Shown: positions 1-9,542, counted from the stretch's first letter. The stretch: 64,000 nt of DNA from Aminomonas paucivorans DSM 12260 (GCF_000165795.1 NZ_CM001022.1:558001-622000), one strand, 5' to 3'. Program-made: numbers and translations. The notes: generated by a model not told the origin, from the letters alone.

Positions 1-1
1 G

Positions 2-409
2 ACCCGGGAACTGGTCGAGGCCTTTCGCCGCCTGGACCCGAGGCGCCGCGGCCTTGCCGGGGCGGTGATGGCGGGGTTGGGTTCCTCCCCGGACGCTCTC
101 CTCGCCGGCCCGTTTCCCAGCCCGGGGGAGCTGCGCAAGGGATTCCTGGCCCTGGGGGCCCTGGCGGATCCCCAGATCCTGGTACTGGACGAGCCCACGA
201 ACCACCTGGACCTGCCCGCCACGCTCCTGCTGGAGCGGGCTCTTGCCCCTTTTCCCGGGGCCCTGATCCTGGTGAGCCACGACGAGGTCTTTCTCCGCAC
301 CCTGACGACGAGGTGTTGGCATCTGTCCCGGGAGGAGGGTACGAGCCGCCTGGCGACGGAAGGCCCCGTCTCGGGGGGATCGGCTCAGAGAGAGGGAAAC
401 GCGCCTTGA
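2..409 (+). CDS. ABC-F family ATPase, C-terminal part (5' end outside window)
   Basis: Only the last 135 codons are present; the reading frame is open from base 2. The fragment holds the end of the second nucleotide-binding domain: Walker B with the ABC-F hallmark DEPTNHLDLP, followed by the H-loop LVSHDEVFL. ABC-F proteins lack membrane segments and act on the ribosome (translation factors or antibiotic protection) or as stress ATPases. The signature region normally reads LSGGE, but here it is SPGELRK, so it is degenerate. The hydrophilic C-terminal tail is short. The class within ABC-F cannot be told without the N-terminal half. Confidence 0.85.
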   Translation, partial: TRELVEAFRRLDPRRRGLAGAVMAGLGSSPDALLAGPFPSPGELRKGFLALGALADPQILVLDEPTNHLDLPATLLLERALAPFPGALILVSHDEVFLRTLTTRCWHLSREEGTSRLATEGPVSGGSAQREGNAP

Positions 410-498
410 TCCTCCTCCCCCGAGGGCCGATACTACCAGAAGGACAAGGAAACCCCTTGTGCATCCTGCGGCGCGCCGCAATTTCCGGGAGGATCACC

Positions 499-1449
499 GT
501 GAACCCTCTTCGACCGCTTCGCTCTCGCGTCCTCGTCGTCCTGGCATCGAGCCTGCTGGGGATCGCCCTGTGGGGGGCGGCCGCCCGGGCGGACGTGGTG
601 GACCCCCAGGTGGGGCTCCGCTTCCGCCTCGCCACCCCCATCCACAACCTGTCCTACTTCAAGGTGTGGCCCAGCCGCTACGAGCCCGGGGACGCCCTTC
701 CGGAGCATATGACCTTCTTCTTCCAGAACCTCCTCAAGGAGTCCCCTCTCATCACCGCCACCCTGGTGGACAAGGAACTGGGGGCGGGATGGCCCACCCA
801 CGGCTTCACCCCCGACGACGTGGTGCTCAAGATCAACCTGGAGGACGCGGCCTTCACGAACCGCAACACCATGGGCTCCAAGATGACCGGCCGGGCCTTC
901 GTGCGCATGACCGTCTACCGGGCCCTCACCAAGGACGTCCTCTTCACCACGGTGGTGAAGGGGCGGGAGACCCGCTGGAACCCGGAGTATCTGGACATCC
1001 TGGACAAACAGCCCGTGCTGTGGAAGGACTTCGAGCGCACCGTCTATTGGATGGCCATCCAGGACGCCCTGAGGCAGGCGGCGAACGAGCTGCTCCGGAA
1101 CTACACGGGCTACCGCATCCTGGGTCGCCTGACCGCGGTGGCCACCCCCGCGGAGGGTCTGGAGGGCACCTGGGACCGGCGGGCCAAGCGGTTCCACATC
1201 AACCTGGGGCGGGACGATTCCCTCAAGGTGGGGGACGTGCTGGCGGTGACCCGGGCGTCCGCAGCCCGCACCGTGGACGCGGAGGAGCCGGTGATGCTCT
1301 ACCCCCAGGTGGTGGGGAAGGTGAAGGTGGTGTTCCTCCAGGAGCGGGACGGGGTGGTGCAGGTGGTCTCGGAGCACAAACGGGCCCCCCTGGAGCCCGG
1401 AGACGCCCTCTCCGTGCCCATCCTGGCGCCCCGGAAGGGACAGCTTTGA
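499..1449 (+). CDS. Exported protein of unknown function
   Basis: The 316-residue product is not a family I recognise. A GTG start at 499 follows GGGAGG by 6 nt and opens directly into a signal peptide: basic start, hydrophobic run VLVVLASSLLGIALWG, then an ARA-DV cleavage site. The longer frame back to 313 was not used because it puts about 60 low-complexity residues ahead of the signal peptide. The mature part is mixed alpha/beta. Its C-terminal quarter (SLKVGDVLAV ... LEPGDAL) resembles the small beta-barrel seen in envelope proteins such as FlgT, but this is only an impression. It is followed by another exported protein gene. Confidence 0.75.
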   Translation: MNPLRPLRSRVLVVLASSLLGIALWGAAARADVVDPQVGLRFRLATPIHNLSYFKVWPSRYEPGDALPEHMTFFFQNLLKESPLITATLVDKELGAGWPTHGFTPDDVVLKINLEDAAFTNRNTMGSKMTGRAFVRMTVYRALTKDVLFTTVVKGRETRWNPEYLDILDKQPVLWKDFERTVYWMAIQDALRQAANELLRNYTGYRILGRLTAVATPAEGLEGTWDRRAKRFHINLGRDDSLKVGDVLAVTRASAARTVDAEEPVMLYPQVVGKVKVVFLQERDGVVQVVSEHKRAPLEPGDALSVPILAPRKGQL

Positions 1450-1582
1450 CGAGGGAACCCTCCTCGGGGCACTGGACGAGCTTCCCCGCTGCAGGAACCC
1501 TGGAACGGATCTCCCCTCTCCGGGGGATCGGGAGAGACCCCGCCCTTTGCGGGGGAGAGGCAGGAGAAAGGGGCGGCATGGC

Positions 1583-2464
1583 ATGAAGAACTGGTTGCGA
1601 AAAACCCTCGCGGCGGCGCTGATCCTGGGGGTGGCGGCGGGGTTGGGAAGCCCCGACGACGCGGAGGCGGCGAAACGCAAAAAGAAGGTCGCCCCCAAGC
1701 CCGTTTCCAAGGTGGAGCAGGAAGTGGTGCGTCAGGCTTGGCGGGCGGGGCAGCAGATGGTGGAGGAAGGGCGCCTCAAGGGGGCGGTGGTCTACCTGCG
1801 GCAGTATCTGGCCCTGAAGCCCCGGTCCGTGGACGGCTGGTACTGGCTGGGCCGGGCCTTCGCCGCCCAGGGGGACTACGAACGGGCCCAGAACGCCTTC
1901 GGTCGGGCCGTGGCCATCGATCCGGAGTATCCCGCCCTGACGCCGGGCCGGCGGGACCTTTGGCTTCGCCCCATGGTGGTGCACTCCCCCTGGAAAGCCC
2001 CGCTGCTGGCGGGGACCAGGGTTCCCGCCCAGGCTCCCGCTTCGGGAGACGCCGCGTCGGGGGCCCCCGCCTCCCTGGACCTTCCTCCGGCTCCCCCGGG
2101 CAGCCAGCCCGCGGAGGGGTGGGTGGTGGTCTCCGCCTGGATGACCGACCCCCGGTTCACCGCCGTGGGGGATTGGCGGGTCACGGTGGACCGGATGGGC
2201 CTGATGGACCAGCCTCGGGTTCCCGTGGCCTGGAAAGGGGACAAACCCTCGGTGGTCTACGCCTGGGGGGGAGACGGCTGGTTCACCCTGCGACCGGAGG
2301 AGCTGGAGTCCCCTCAGGACGTGCTGGGGCGTTCCCGCTCCCTGCTCCTGGCCCGTACGAAGGAGACCGGCTGGGTTCTGGGAAAGGAATCGGAACAGTA
2401 CCTCCCCGTGCAGGTCCGTTCCTGGCGTTTCCAGTGGTTGGGGACGGTGCTGACCCCGCGCTAG
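1583..2464 (+). CDS. Exported TPR-containing protein
   Basis: The 293-residue protein starts at the second of two close ATGs (MKNWLRK), which gives a normal signal peptide ending near DAEA. Residues about 50-120 form two tetratricopeptide-like helical pairs (AGQQMVEEGRLKGAVVYLRQ, then WYWLGRAFAAQGDYERAQNAF), a scaffold for protein contacts. A Pro/Ala/Ser-rich linker and a C-terminal domain of about 120 residues with many Trp follow; I do not recognise that domain. It probably works in the periplasm. A strong hairpin terminator follows directly. Confidence 0.8.
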   Translation: MKNWLRKTLAAALILGVAAGLGSPDDAEAAKRKKKVAPKPVSKVEQEVVRQAWRAGQQMVEEGRLKGAVVYLRQYLALKPRSVDGWYWLGRAFAAQGDYERAQNAFGRAVAIDPEYPALTPGRRDLWLRPMVVHSPWKAPLLAGTRVPAQAPASGDAASGAPASLDLPPAPPGSQPAEGWVVVSAWMTDPRFTAVGDWRVTVDRMGLMDQPRVPVAWKGDKPSVVYAWGGDGWFTLRPEELESPQDVLGRSRSLLLARTKETGWVLGKESEQYLPVQVRSWRFQWLGTVLTPR

Positions 2465-2488
2465 GGCCGGATGACTCGGGACGTGCCG

Positions 2489-2520
2489 ACGGGCCGCCTC
2501 CTTCGGGGGGCGGCCCGTTT
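2489..2520 (+). terminator. Rho-independent terminator after the TPR gene
   Basis: Perfect 10-bp stem ACGGGCCGCC (2489-2498) / GGCGGCCCGT (2509-2518) followed by a short T run. It separates the exported-protein genes from the ABC importer genes. Confidence 0.7.
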
Positions 2521-2581
2521 CGTTGTGTGCTACCATGCAGGCGATCCCGACTTCACGACCCTACGACGGAGGAGGCTCTCC

Positions 2582-4129
2582 ATGAACGACGGACCGGCCC
2601 CGCTGGTGTCCATGCGGGGCATCGACAAGACCTTTTTCGGGGTCCACGCCAACCGGGGCGTGGACTTCGACCTGTATCCCGGGGAGGTGCACAGCCTCCT
2701 GGGGGAGAACGGGGCGGGGAAGACCACCCTGATGAACGTCCTCTCGGGGATCTACGCCCCCGACGGGGGCACCCTGGAGGTCCAGGGGGTCCCCGTGGCC
2801 TTCCGCTCCCCCCGGGACGCCATCGCCCGGGGGATCGGCATGGTGCACCAGCACTTCATGCTCGTGCCGGTGCTCTCGGTGTGGGAGAACATGATCCTGG
2901 GGCTGGAGGACACCCCCCAGGTGCTTCCCCGCAGGGCGGTGGTGGAGCGGATCCGGGAGCTTTCGGGGCGCTACGGCCTGGAGGTGGACCCCCTGGCCCG
3001 GGTGTGGCAGCTCTCCATCGGAGAACAGCAGCGGGTGGAGATCCTGAAGATGCTCTACCGGGGAAGCCGGGTGCTGGTGCTGGACGAGCCCACGTCGGTT
3101 CTCACCCCCCAGGAGGCGAAGCAGCTCTTCGCCACCCTCCGCCGCATGACCGGGGAGGGGCACGGGGTGGTGTTCATCTCCCACAAGATGGAGGAGGTCC
3201 TGGCCCTGTCGGATCGCCTGACGGTGCTCCGCAAGGGGGTCCGGGTCTCCACGGTGCCCGCCTCGGGGGTGACCCGGGAGGAGCTGGCGGAAATGATGGT
3301 GGGCCGGAAGGTGGACTTCCAGGTCCCCCCCCGGGAGGGGCGTTCCGGGGCGACGGTGCTGGAGTGCCGGGACCTTCGGGCCCGCAACGACCGGGGGGTG
3401 GAGGTCCTGAAGGGCCTGTCCCTGTCCCTCCGCTCCGGGGAGATCCTGGGGCTGGCGGGGGTGGCGGGCAACGGCCAGCAGGAGCTTTGCGAGGTCTGCG
3501 CGGGGCTGCGCCCCCTGGAGGGAGGGCAGGTGTTCCTGGAGGGAGAGGACCTCACGGGGGCCTCTCCCCGGCGCTTCCAGGAGCGCCAGGTGGCCTACAT
3601 CCCCGCGGACCGGAAGGGCACGGGGCTGATCCCCAACATGAACCTCCGGGAGAACGTGGCCCTCAAGCGCTACTGGAAGAAGCCCGGGTGTCGCTGGCGC
3701 TTCTTCGTGGACTGGGAGGTGCTGGCGGGGATCACCGGGGAGCTGGTGGGGCGCTACGAGGTGTCCGCCCCCTCCCTGGGATCCCCCGTGCGGGTGCTTT
3801 CCGGGGGGAACCTGCAGAAGCTCATGCTGGCCCGGGAACTCTCCGACGAACCCCGGGTGGTGCTGGCCATGCAGCCCACCTGGGGTCTCGACGTGGGGGC
3901 CACCCAGTTCGTCCACCAGCAGCTCCGGCGGGAGCGGGACCGGGGGGCGGGGGTGCTCCTGGTGTCGGAGGACCTGGACGAGCTGCTGCAGCTCTCCGAC
4001 CGGCTGGCGGTGGTCTACCAGGGCCGGATCATGGGGGTCCTGGAGGATCCCCGAAGCTGCGGCCAGGAGACCGTGGGCCTGATGATGGCCGGGGCGGACG
4101 CGGGGCTGTGCGGGGGAGGTGCGGCGTGA
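2582..4129 (+). CDS. ABC importer ATPase, nucleoside/BMP-type (two fused ATPase domains)
   Basis: The 515-residue protein carries two ATPase domains in tandem, as in the sugar and BMP/nucleoside importers. Domain 1 has Walker A GENGAGKTT, signature LSIGEQQR and Walker B VLDEPTSVL. Domain 2 has the usual degenerate P-loop (GVAGNGQQEL), signature LSGGNLQK and a QPTWGLDVGA motif. ATG 2582 follows GGAGGAGG by 7-8 nt and matches the family N-terminus. The stop overlaps the next gene (TGATG), so translation is coupled to the two permeases. The usual BMP lipoprotein gene is not next to it. Substrate (purine nucleosides or similar) is inferred from family. Confidence 0.9.
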   Translation: MNDGPAPLVSMRGIDKTFFGVHANRGVDFDLYPGEVHSLLGENGAGKTTLMNVLSGIYAPDGGTLEVQGVPVAFRSPRDAIARGIGMVHQHFMLVPVLSVWENMILGLEDTPQVLPRRAVVERIRELSGRYGLEVDPLARVWQLSIGEQQRVEILKMLYRGSRVLVLDEPTSVLTPQEAKQLFATLRRMTGEGHGVVFISHKMEEVLALSDRLTVLRKGVRVSTVPASGVTREELAEMMVGRKVDFQVPPREGRSGATVLECRDLRARNDRGVEVLKGLSLSLRSGEILGLAGVAGNGQQELCEVCAGLRPLEGGQVFLEGEDLTGASPRRFQERQVAYIPADRKGTGLIPNMNLRENVALKRYWKKPGCRWRFFVDWEVLAGITGELVGRYEVSAPSLGSPVRVLSGGNLQKLMLARELSDEPRVVLAMQPTWGLDVGATQFVHQQLRRERDRGAGVLLVSEDLDELLQLSDRLAVVYQGRIMGVLEDPRSCGQETVGLMMAGADAGLCGGGAA

Positions 4130-5199
4130 TGGGTTTCCGTCTGGAGCCGAGGCTGGAGGTGCCCCGGTGGGTGAACCTGGCGGTGCCCGCAGGAGCCCTG
4201 GTGCTGGCGCTTCTTGCGGGGGGGGTGCTCTTCGCCCTCCTGGGGGTGAACCCCCTCCAGGCCTACGGGGAGATGTTCAAGGGGGCCCTGGGAAGCGCCT
4301 ACGGGGCCAGCGAGGTGGTGGTGAAGGCCATCCCCCTCACCCTCACGGGGCTGGCGGGGGCTCTGTGCTACCGGATGCTCCTGTGGAACATCGGCATGGA
4401 GGGGCAGCTCCACCTGGGGGCCCTGGCCACGGTGGCGGTGGTGCGCTACTGCTTCGTGGACAGCTCCCTGGCCATGTTCGTCCTCATGACCCTGGCTGCG
4501 GCGATCGCCGGGGGGCTGTGGGCGGCCCTGGCGGGCTTCCTCAAGGCCCGCTTCCACGTCAACGAGATCATCACCACCCTCATGCTGAACTACATCGGCA
4601 TCCTCCTGGTGGACTACTTCATCTACGGGGCCTGGAAGGACCCCACCAGCCTGGGCTTCCCCATGACCGCCGCGTTCCCCGACGCGGCCCGGCTGTTCCA
4701 CCTGGGGGACACCCGGATCCACCTGGGGCTGCTCCTGGCCCTGGGGGTGGCGGCGGCCTTCCGGGTGGTGCTCCGTTGGACCCGGTGGGGCTACGAGATC
4801 CGGGTCATCGGGGAGAACCCCAAGGCGGCGTCCTACGGGGGCATCCCCCTGCTGCGCAACGTGGTGCTGGTGATGTTCGTCTCCGGGGCCGTGGCAGGCC
4901 TGGCGGGGATGGGGGAGGTGGCGGGGCTCCAGGGACGGTTGGCCCGGGGCTTCTCCACGGGCTACGGCTACACGGGGATCATCGTGGCCTGGCTGGCCCG
5001 GCTGAACCCCCTGGCGGTCCCCCTGGTGGCCTTCTTCCTGGGGATCCTCCTGGTGGGGGGGGACACCCTGCAGATCGTCATGGGCCTTCCCCTGGCCAGC
5101 ACCCAGGTGCTCCAGGGGCTGATCCTGTTCTTCCTCCTGGCGGGGGAGACCTTCTGCCGCTACCGGGTGCGCCCGGTGCGGCGGCGCGGGGAGGAGTGA
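4129..5199 (+). CDS. ABC importer permease (BMP/nucleoside type), first subunit
   Basis: The 356-residue integral membrane protein has about 8-10 hydrophobic segments. It carries the family signature region NEIITTLMLNYI and the conserved loop GYEIRVIGENPKAASYGGI, which contacts the ATPase. It belongs to the branched-chain/BMP permease family and pairs with the following gene to form the channel. ATG 4129 overlaps the ATPase stop. Only 4 bp separate its stop from the next start. Confidence 0.9.
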   Translation: MGFRLEPRLEVPRWVNLAVPAGALVLALLAGGVLFALLGVNPLQAYGEMFKGALGSAYGASEVVVKAIPLTLTGLAGALCYRMLLWNIGMEGQLHLGALATVAVVRYCFVDSSLAMFVLMTLAAAIAGGLWAALAGFLKARFHVNEIITTLMLNYIGILLVDYFIYGAWKDPTSLGFPMTAAFPDAARLFHLGDTRIHLGLLLALGVAAAFRVVLRWTRWGYEIRVIGENPKAASYGGIPLLRNVVLVMFVSGAVAGLAGMGEVAGLQGRLARGFSTGYGYTGIIVAWLARLNPLAVPLVAFFLGILLVGGDTLQIVMGLPLASTQVLQGLILFFLLAGETFCRYRVRPVRRRGEE

Positions 5200-5203
5200 G
5201 ACC

Positions 5204-6133
5204 ATGGAGATCCTCGTTCCCATCCTGGCGGCGGCGGTGCGCAGCGGCACCCCGGTGCTCTACGCCACCCTGGGGGAGATCCTCACCGAGCGGGCGGGCA
5301 TCATGAACCTGGGGCTGGAGGGGGTCATGCTGGTGGGGGCCTACGCGGGCTTCTCCGTCACCAAGAGCACCGGGAACCCCTGGCTGGGGCTTCTGGCGGC
5401 GGCCCTGGCGGGGGCCCTGCTGGTGACGGTGCACGCCTTCGCCTGCATCCACCTGGGGGCCAACCAGGTGGTGAGCGGCCTGGCCCTCACCCTCTGCGGT
5501 ACCGGCCTGAGTTCCCTCCTGGGGCGCGCCTCCATCGGGGAGACCATCCGGGGCCTGGGGCCCCTGCCCCTTCCGGGGCTGTCCCAGATTCCCTTCCTCG
5601 GCCCCGTGTTCTTCCGCCACGACCCCCTGGTGTACGTCTCGTACCTCCTCACGGCCTTCCTGTGCTGGTTCCTCTTCTCCACCCGCAGCGGCCTGAACCT
5701 GCGGGCGGTGGGGGAGAACCCCCGGGCCGCCGACGCCATGGGGCTCCCGGTGGCCCGGATCCGGTACCTCTACACCCTGCTGGGGGGAGCCCTGGCGGGT
5801 CTGGGGGGGGCGTACCTGTCGGTGGTGTACACCCAGATGTGGGTGGAGGGCATGACCGCGGGGCGGGGCTGGATCGCCCTGGCCCTGGTGATCTTCGGCA
5901 TCTGGCATCCCCTGCGGGCCGCCCTGGGGTCCTACCTCTTCGGGGGGGTGGAGGCCCTGCAGCTCCGCATCCAGGCGGCGGGAAGCAGCGTTCCCGCGCC
6001 CCTTCTGCTCATGCTCCCCTACCTGCTCACCATCCTGGTGCTCCTGTTCATCTCCCTCCGCAAGGGCAAGGGGATCCTCCTGGGAGCCCCCGCCGCCCTG
6101 GGGGTGCCCTACAGGAGGGAAGAGCGGGAGTAA
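5204..6133 (+). CDS. ABC importer permease (BMP/nucleoside type), second subunit
   Basis: The 309-residue partner permease shows the conserved opening GEILTERAGIMNLGLEGVMLVGA, the coupling loop SGLNLRAVGENPRAADAMG, and about 8 membrane segments. It lies 4 bp after the first permease in the same operon. Order ATPase-permease-permease is the standard order of this importer family. Confidence 0.9.
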   Translation: MEILVPILAAAVRSGTPVLYATLGEILTERAGIMNLGLEGVMLVGAYAGFSVTKSTGNPWLGLLAAALAGALLVTVHAFACIHLGANQVVSGLALTLCGTGLSSLLGRASIGETIRGLGPLPLPGLSQIPFLGPVFFRHDPLVYVSYLLTAFLCWFLFSTRSGLNLRAVGENPRAADAMGLPVARIRYLYTLLGGALAGLGGAYLSVVYTQMWVEGMTAGRGWIALALVIFGIWHPLRAALGSYLFGGVEALQLRIQAAGSSVPAPLLLMLPYLLTILVLLFISLRKGKGILLGAPAALGVPYRREERE

Positions 6134-6231
6134 GTCGCGACAAAGACGTCGAGTTTCCTTTGGTCTCCTTCTTGTAACCCCGGGTCAATCCATGTACGAT
6201 GAATGCCACATCGGGCAAAGGGGGGAAGAGG

Positions 6232-7245
6232 ATGGAGCTGCGTCGTTTCGTCCATGCGGTGGACAGCCACACGGGAGGGGAACCCACCCGGATCATCCTG
6301 GCGGGGGGGCCGGTGCTTCGCGGGAAGACCATGATGGAGCGGTGGAAGGAGTTCCGGGAGGAACAGGAGGCCTTTCGCTGCTTCATCTCCCGGGAGCCCC
6401 GGGGGCACGGGGACATGGTCTGCGCCTTCCTCACCCCTCCCTGCCGGGAGGAGGCCCACGTGGGGGTGCTCTTCGTGGACACGGCGGGGTACCTCACCAT
6501 GTGCGGCCACGGCTCCATCGGCGTGGCCCGGGCCCTGCTGGACCTGGGGATGGTGCCCGCGGTGGAACCGGTGACGGAGGTGGTGCTGGACACCCCTGCG
6601 GGGCTGGTGCGCCTGGCCGTGGAGGTGTCCGGGGGCGTCACCGGGGACGTGACCCTGTCCAACGTGCCCTCCTTCGTGGCCGCCCGGGACTGCTCCGTCG
6701 TGCTGCCCTCCACGGGGCAACGGGTGGTCTTCGACATCGCCTTCGGGGGCAACTTCTTTGCCATCCTCCCGGGGGAGCAGCTGGGGTTCCAGGTCCAGGC
6801 GGAGGAGTGCGGCCGCATGACCTCCCTGGCCCTGGAGCTTCGGGACGTCATCAATCGGGAGGTCCCGGTGCGCCACCCCCTGGAGCCGGACATCGACCGA
6901 GTGGAACTGGTGGAGTTCTACAAGGAGATCCCCCAGGAGGGGCTCACCCGCAACTGCGTGGTCTTCGCCGAGGGTTCCGTGGACCGGTCTCCCTGCGGCA
7001 CCGGAACCAGCGCCAAGCTGGCCCTGCTGGCGGCGGAGGGGAAGCTGCGTCCCGGAGAGGTGTTCGTGCACCAGAGCGTCACGGGCAGCCTGTTCCGGGG
7101 AGGCTTCGAGCCGGGACCCCAGGTGGGGCCCTATGAAACGGTGCTGCCCTGGGTCCGGGGACGGCCCTCCGTGACGGGCTTCAACCTCCTGGTGGAACAG
7201 GCGGGGGACGAACTGGGCGGGGGGTTCCTGCTGGGACGCCGCTGA
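6232..7245 (+). CDS. Proline racemase / hydroxyproline epimerase family enzyme
   Basis: The 337-residue protein keeps both catalytic cysteines of this PLP-independent family: Cys91 in MCGHGSIG and Cys255 in DRSPCGTGT. Enzymes with two Cys are racemases or epimerases, whereas Thr at the first place marks the dehydratases. The product therefore most likely interconverts L- and D-proline or 4-hydroxyproline epimers. Start ATG 6232 has a GGGGGGAAGAGG leader at good distance; an upstream in-frame ATG at 6199 lacks one. It sits alone between a transporter operon and a hairpin terminator. Which substrate it uses cannot be read from motifs alone. Confidence 0.88.
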   Translation: MELRRFVHAVDSHTGGEPTRIILAGGPVLRGKTMMERWKEFREEQEAFRCFISREPRGHGDMVCAFLTPPCREEAHVGVLFVDTAGYLTMCGHGSIGVARALLDLGMVPAVEPVTEVVLDTPAGLVRLAVEVSGGVTGDVTLSNVPSFVAARDCSVVLPSTGQRVVFDIAFGGNFFAILPGEQLGFQVQAEECGRMTSLALELRDVINREVPVRHPLEPDIDRVELVEFYKEIPQEGLTRNCVVFAEGSVDRSPCGTGTSAKLALLAAEGKLRPGEVFVHQSVTGSLFRGGFEPGPQVGPYETVLPWVRGRPSVTGFNLLVEQAGDELGGGFLLGRR

Positions 7246-7268
7246 CCTTCCCCGAAGGACGGGACGAG

Positions 7269-7301
7269 ACGAAGGGCTCCGGCCATGCCGGAGCCCTTCG
7301 T
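7269..7301 (+). terminator. Hairpin terminator after the racemase gene
   Basis: A perfect 15-bp inverted repeat (7269-7283 / 7287-7301) with a 3-nt loop lies 23 bp past the racemase stop. No long T run follows. Confidence 0.6.
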
Positions 7302-7355
7302 GGTATCCTGGAGTCCATCCGGCGGCGGCCTCGCCGCCGCTCCAGGAGGCTGGTC

Positions 7356-9512
7356 ATGGCATCCATGTCGAGACGTTTCGTCGTCCTTTCCCTGGTCCTC
7401 TCGCTTCTGCTCGCCCTCGCGGGGGGGGCGCGGGCGGACGTGGGGGGAATCCCTCTGGTGGATCTGAAGCCCGGGGTGGTGCTGGTCCTCTCCGGAGGGG
7501 GCACCCGGGGGATCTCCCACATCGGGGTCCTGAAGGTCCTGGAGGAGCTGAAGGTCCCCATCTCCGCCATCGTGGGCACCAGCATGGGGTCCATCATCGG
7601 GGGGCTCTACGCCTGCGGCTACAGCGCCCAGGAACTCCACCGCCTGGTGGTGGAGTCCAACTTCCTGGACCTCCTCTCCGACCGGGCCCACCGGGAGCGG
7701 GTGGACACGGGGGATAACCGGCCCCCCGGGGGAGTGGTCTCCCTCTTCCAGGTCCACTTCGACAAGGACCACGACCGCATCGGCCCCATGGGGGGCATGG
7801 CGGCGGTGGGGCTGTTCAACTACCTGAACCAGATCACCGCCACCCGGGCCAGCGGCCCCAGCTTCAACGACCTGCCCATCCCCTTTGCGGCGGTGGCCAC
7901 GGACCTGCAGACGGGGGAGGCGGTGGTGCTGCGCCGGGGCAACCTGGCCTCCGCCCTGCGGGCCTCCATGTCCATCCCCGGGCTCTTCGACCCCTGGACC
8001 ATGGAGGGGAAGCTGCTGGTGGACGGGGGGCTGGTGGCGAACCTCCCCGTGTCCATCGCCCGGGAACTCTTTCCGGGGCACCCCATCCTGGCGGTGAACC
8101 TCTCCCCCGACGACATCACCAAGGACCGGAAGAGCTTCCGGTCCATCACCGACGTGATCTCCCAGACCCTGAACATCATGACCGCCCAGGGCATCCGGGA
8201 GGAGGCCCGCCGGGCGGACCTCCTCATCGCCCCGAACCTGGAGGGTTTCGGCATCCTGGACTCCTCGGGGTACGACCGCATCGTGGAGGCGGGGGAGACC
8301 GCCGCCCGGGGGATGTCCCCCCAGATCTGCGCCCTGACGGACTCCTGCTCCCTGGCCGCGGTGCCCCCGACCCCGTCGGCCTCTCCCGAACCACGGCGCA
8401 TCCCCCCGGTGACGGCCCTGCGCATCGAGGGACTGCCCGACTCCATGGCCCGGGACATCCGGCACCAGTACCAGCACTGGGTGGGGCATCCCCTGGACAT
8501 GGACGCGGTGAACCTCGCCGCGGACCGGCTGAGCCGCCGGGAGGACTTCGTCTCTGCCAGCGGCTACGTGGAGGACCAGGGCGACGGGGTGGCGGTGGTG
8601 CTCTCCTTCCAGCGCCGGCCCGCCATGGAGGTGGGGCTGGACGGCTACGTCACCAACCTGCACACCGACCGCTGGGTGAACCTCTCCGCCATCCGTCGGG
8701 ACCTGGTGCGGGAGGGGGACGTGATGGACTTCCAGTACCGCTTCGGGGACCAGTGGGGGGCGGAGCTGCGCTACTTCACCCCCTACCGGGGCAACAGCCA
8801 GTGGGGCTTCTCCCTCACCGCCCGGGAGGAGAACTACGAACCCTCCAACGCCCCGGCGGACGAGTGGGAGCGCTACGGCTTCCGGGGGGTCTACTACGTG
8901 GAGAACGGCAACACCCGCACGGGCTTCGGGGTGCTGGCGGAACACCTGCGCATCGACGGGCGGGACGAGGACTCCGTGGGGCCCTACCTGCACCTGGCCC
9001 ACAACGCCCTGGACAACGTGCTGTATCCCACCCGGGGCTACTCTGTCACCGCCGACGTGTGGTCCCCCAAGCTGGAGACGGTGCTCTCCCGCACGGAGTT
9101 CCAGGCCTACCTTCCCTGGCAGGAGGACTGGCGGGTGGTCCTGCGGGGCGGCGTGGAGACCGGGGACAACAGCAACCCCGCCCACCGGGCCTACCTGGGG
9201 GATCAGGAGGAGCTGTACAGCCTGGCGGATCACCCCCTCCAGGGGGAGCAGGCCGTCTGGGCCCAGCTGGGGGTGGGGCATACCCTCATGAAGACCTGGT
9301 GGGGACGGATCAACGCGGAGGTCTTCGGTACCTGGGGGGCGGTCTACGAGGACTGGTCCCGCACCGCCGAAGGATGGGAGACGGGGGTCTCCTTCTCCAT
9401 CCCCGGCCAGTTCTTCAACGGACGACTCCTGGTGGTGTATGACCAGAGCGGGGAGTTTACCTTCGGCTTCTCCTTGGGGGATCCGGTGTGGTGGAACAGC
9501 CCCATGCCTTAG
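7356..9512 (+). CDS. Patatin-like phospholipase with C-terminal outer-membrane barrel
   Basis: The 718-residue protein begins with a signal peptide (cleavage near residue 28). A patatin domain follows (about 40-330): oxyanion loop SGGGTRG, nucleophile Ser76 in GTSMG, and catalytic Asp223 in VDGG. Residues about 345-400 look like one POTRA unit. The rest (about 410-718) is an alternating, aromatic-rich beta-barrel of the Omp85/BamA superfamily. This is the plan of type Vd autotransporters (PlpD, FplA): a lipid hydrolase carried to the cell surface by its own barrel. The gene is flanked by hairpins on both sides and looks monocistronic. Confidence 0.88.
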   Translation: MASMSRRFVVLSLVLSLLLALAGGARADVGGIPLVDLKPGVVLVLSGGGTRGISHIGVLKVLEELKVPISAIVGTSMGSIIGGLYACGYSAQELHRLVVESNFLDLLSDRAHRERVDTGDNRPPGGVVSLFQVHFDKDHDRIGPMGGMAAVGLFNYLNQITATRASGPSFNDLPIPFAAVATDLQTGEAVVLRRGNLASALRASMSIPGLFDPWTMEGKLLVDGGLVANLPVSIARELFPGHPILAVNLSPDDITKDRKSFRSITDVISQTLNIMTAQGIREEARRADLLIAPNLEGFGILDSSGYDRIVEAGETAARGMSPQICALTDSCSLAAVPPTPSASPEPRRIPPVTALRIEGLPDSMARDIRHQYQHWVGHPLDMDAVNLAADRLSRREDFVSASGYVEDQGDGVAVVLSFQRRPAMEVGLDGYVTNLHTDRWVNLSAIRRDLVREGDVMDFQYRFGDQWGAELRYFTPYRGNSQWGFSLTAREENYEPSNAPADEWERYGFRGVYYVENGNTRTGFGVLAEHLRIDGRDEDSVGPYLHLAHNALDNVLYPTRGYSVTADVWSPKLETVLSRTEFQAYLPWQEDWRVVLRGGVETGDNSNPAHRAYLGDQEELYSLADHPLQGEQAVWAQLGVGHTLMKTWWGRINAEVFGTWGAVYEDWSRTAEGWETGVSFSIPGQFFNGRLLVVYDQSGEFTFGFSLGDPVWWNSPMP

Positions 9513-9542
9513 GGAGTCGGGACGGATCGAAGCGGGACGAAA

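Noticed and set aside
1738-4128. A very long plus-strand frame running into the first permease.
   Set aside because: Only the part from 4129 is real; the rest is a Gly/Pro-rich shadow of the TPR and ATPase genes.
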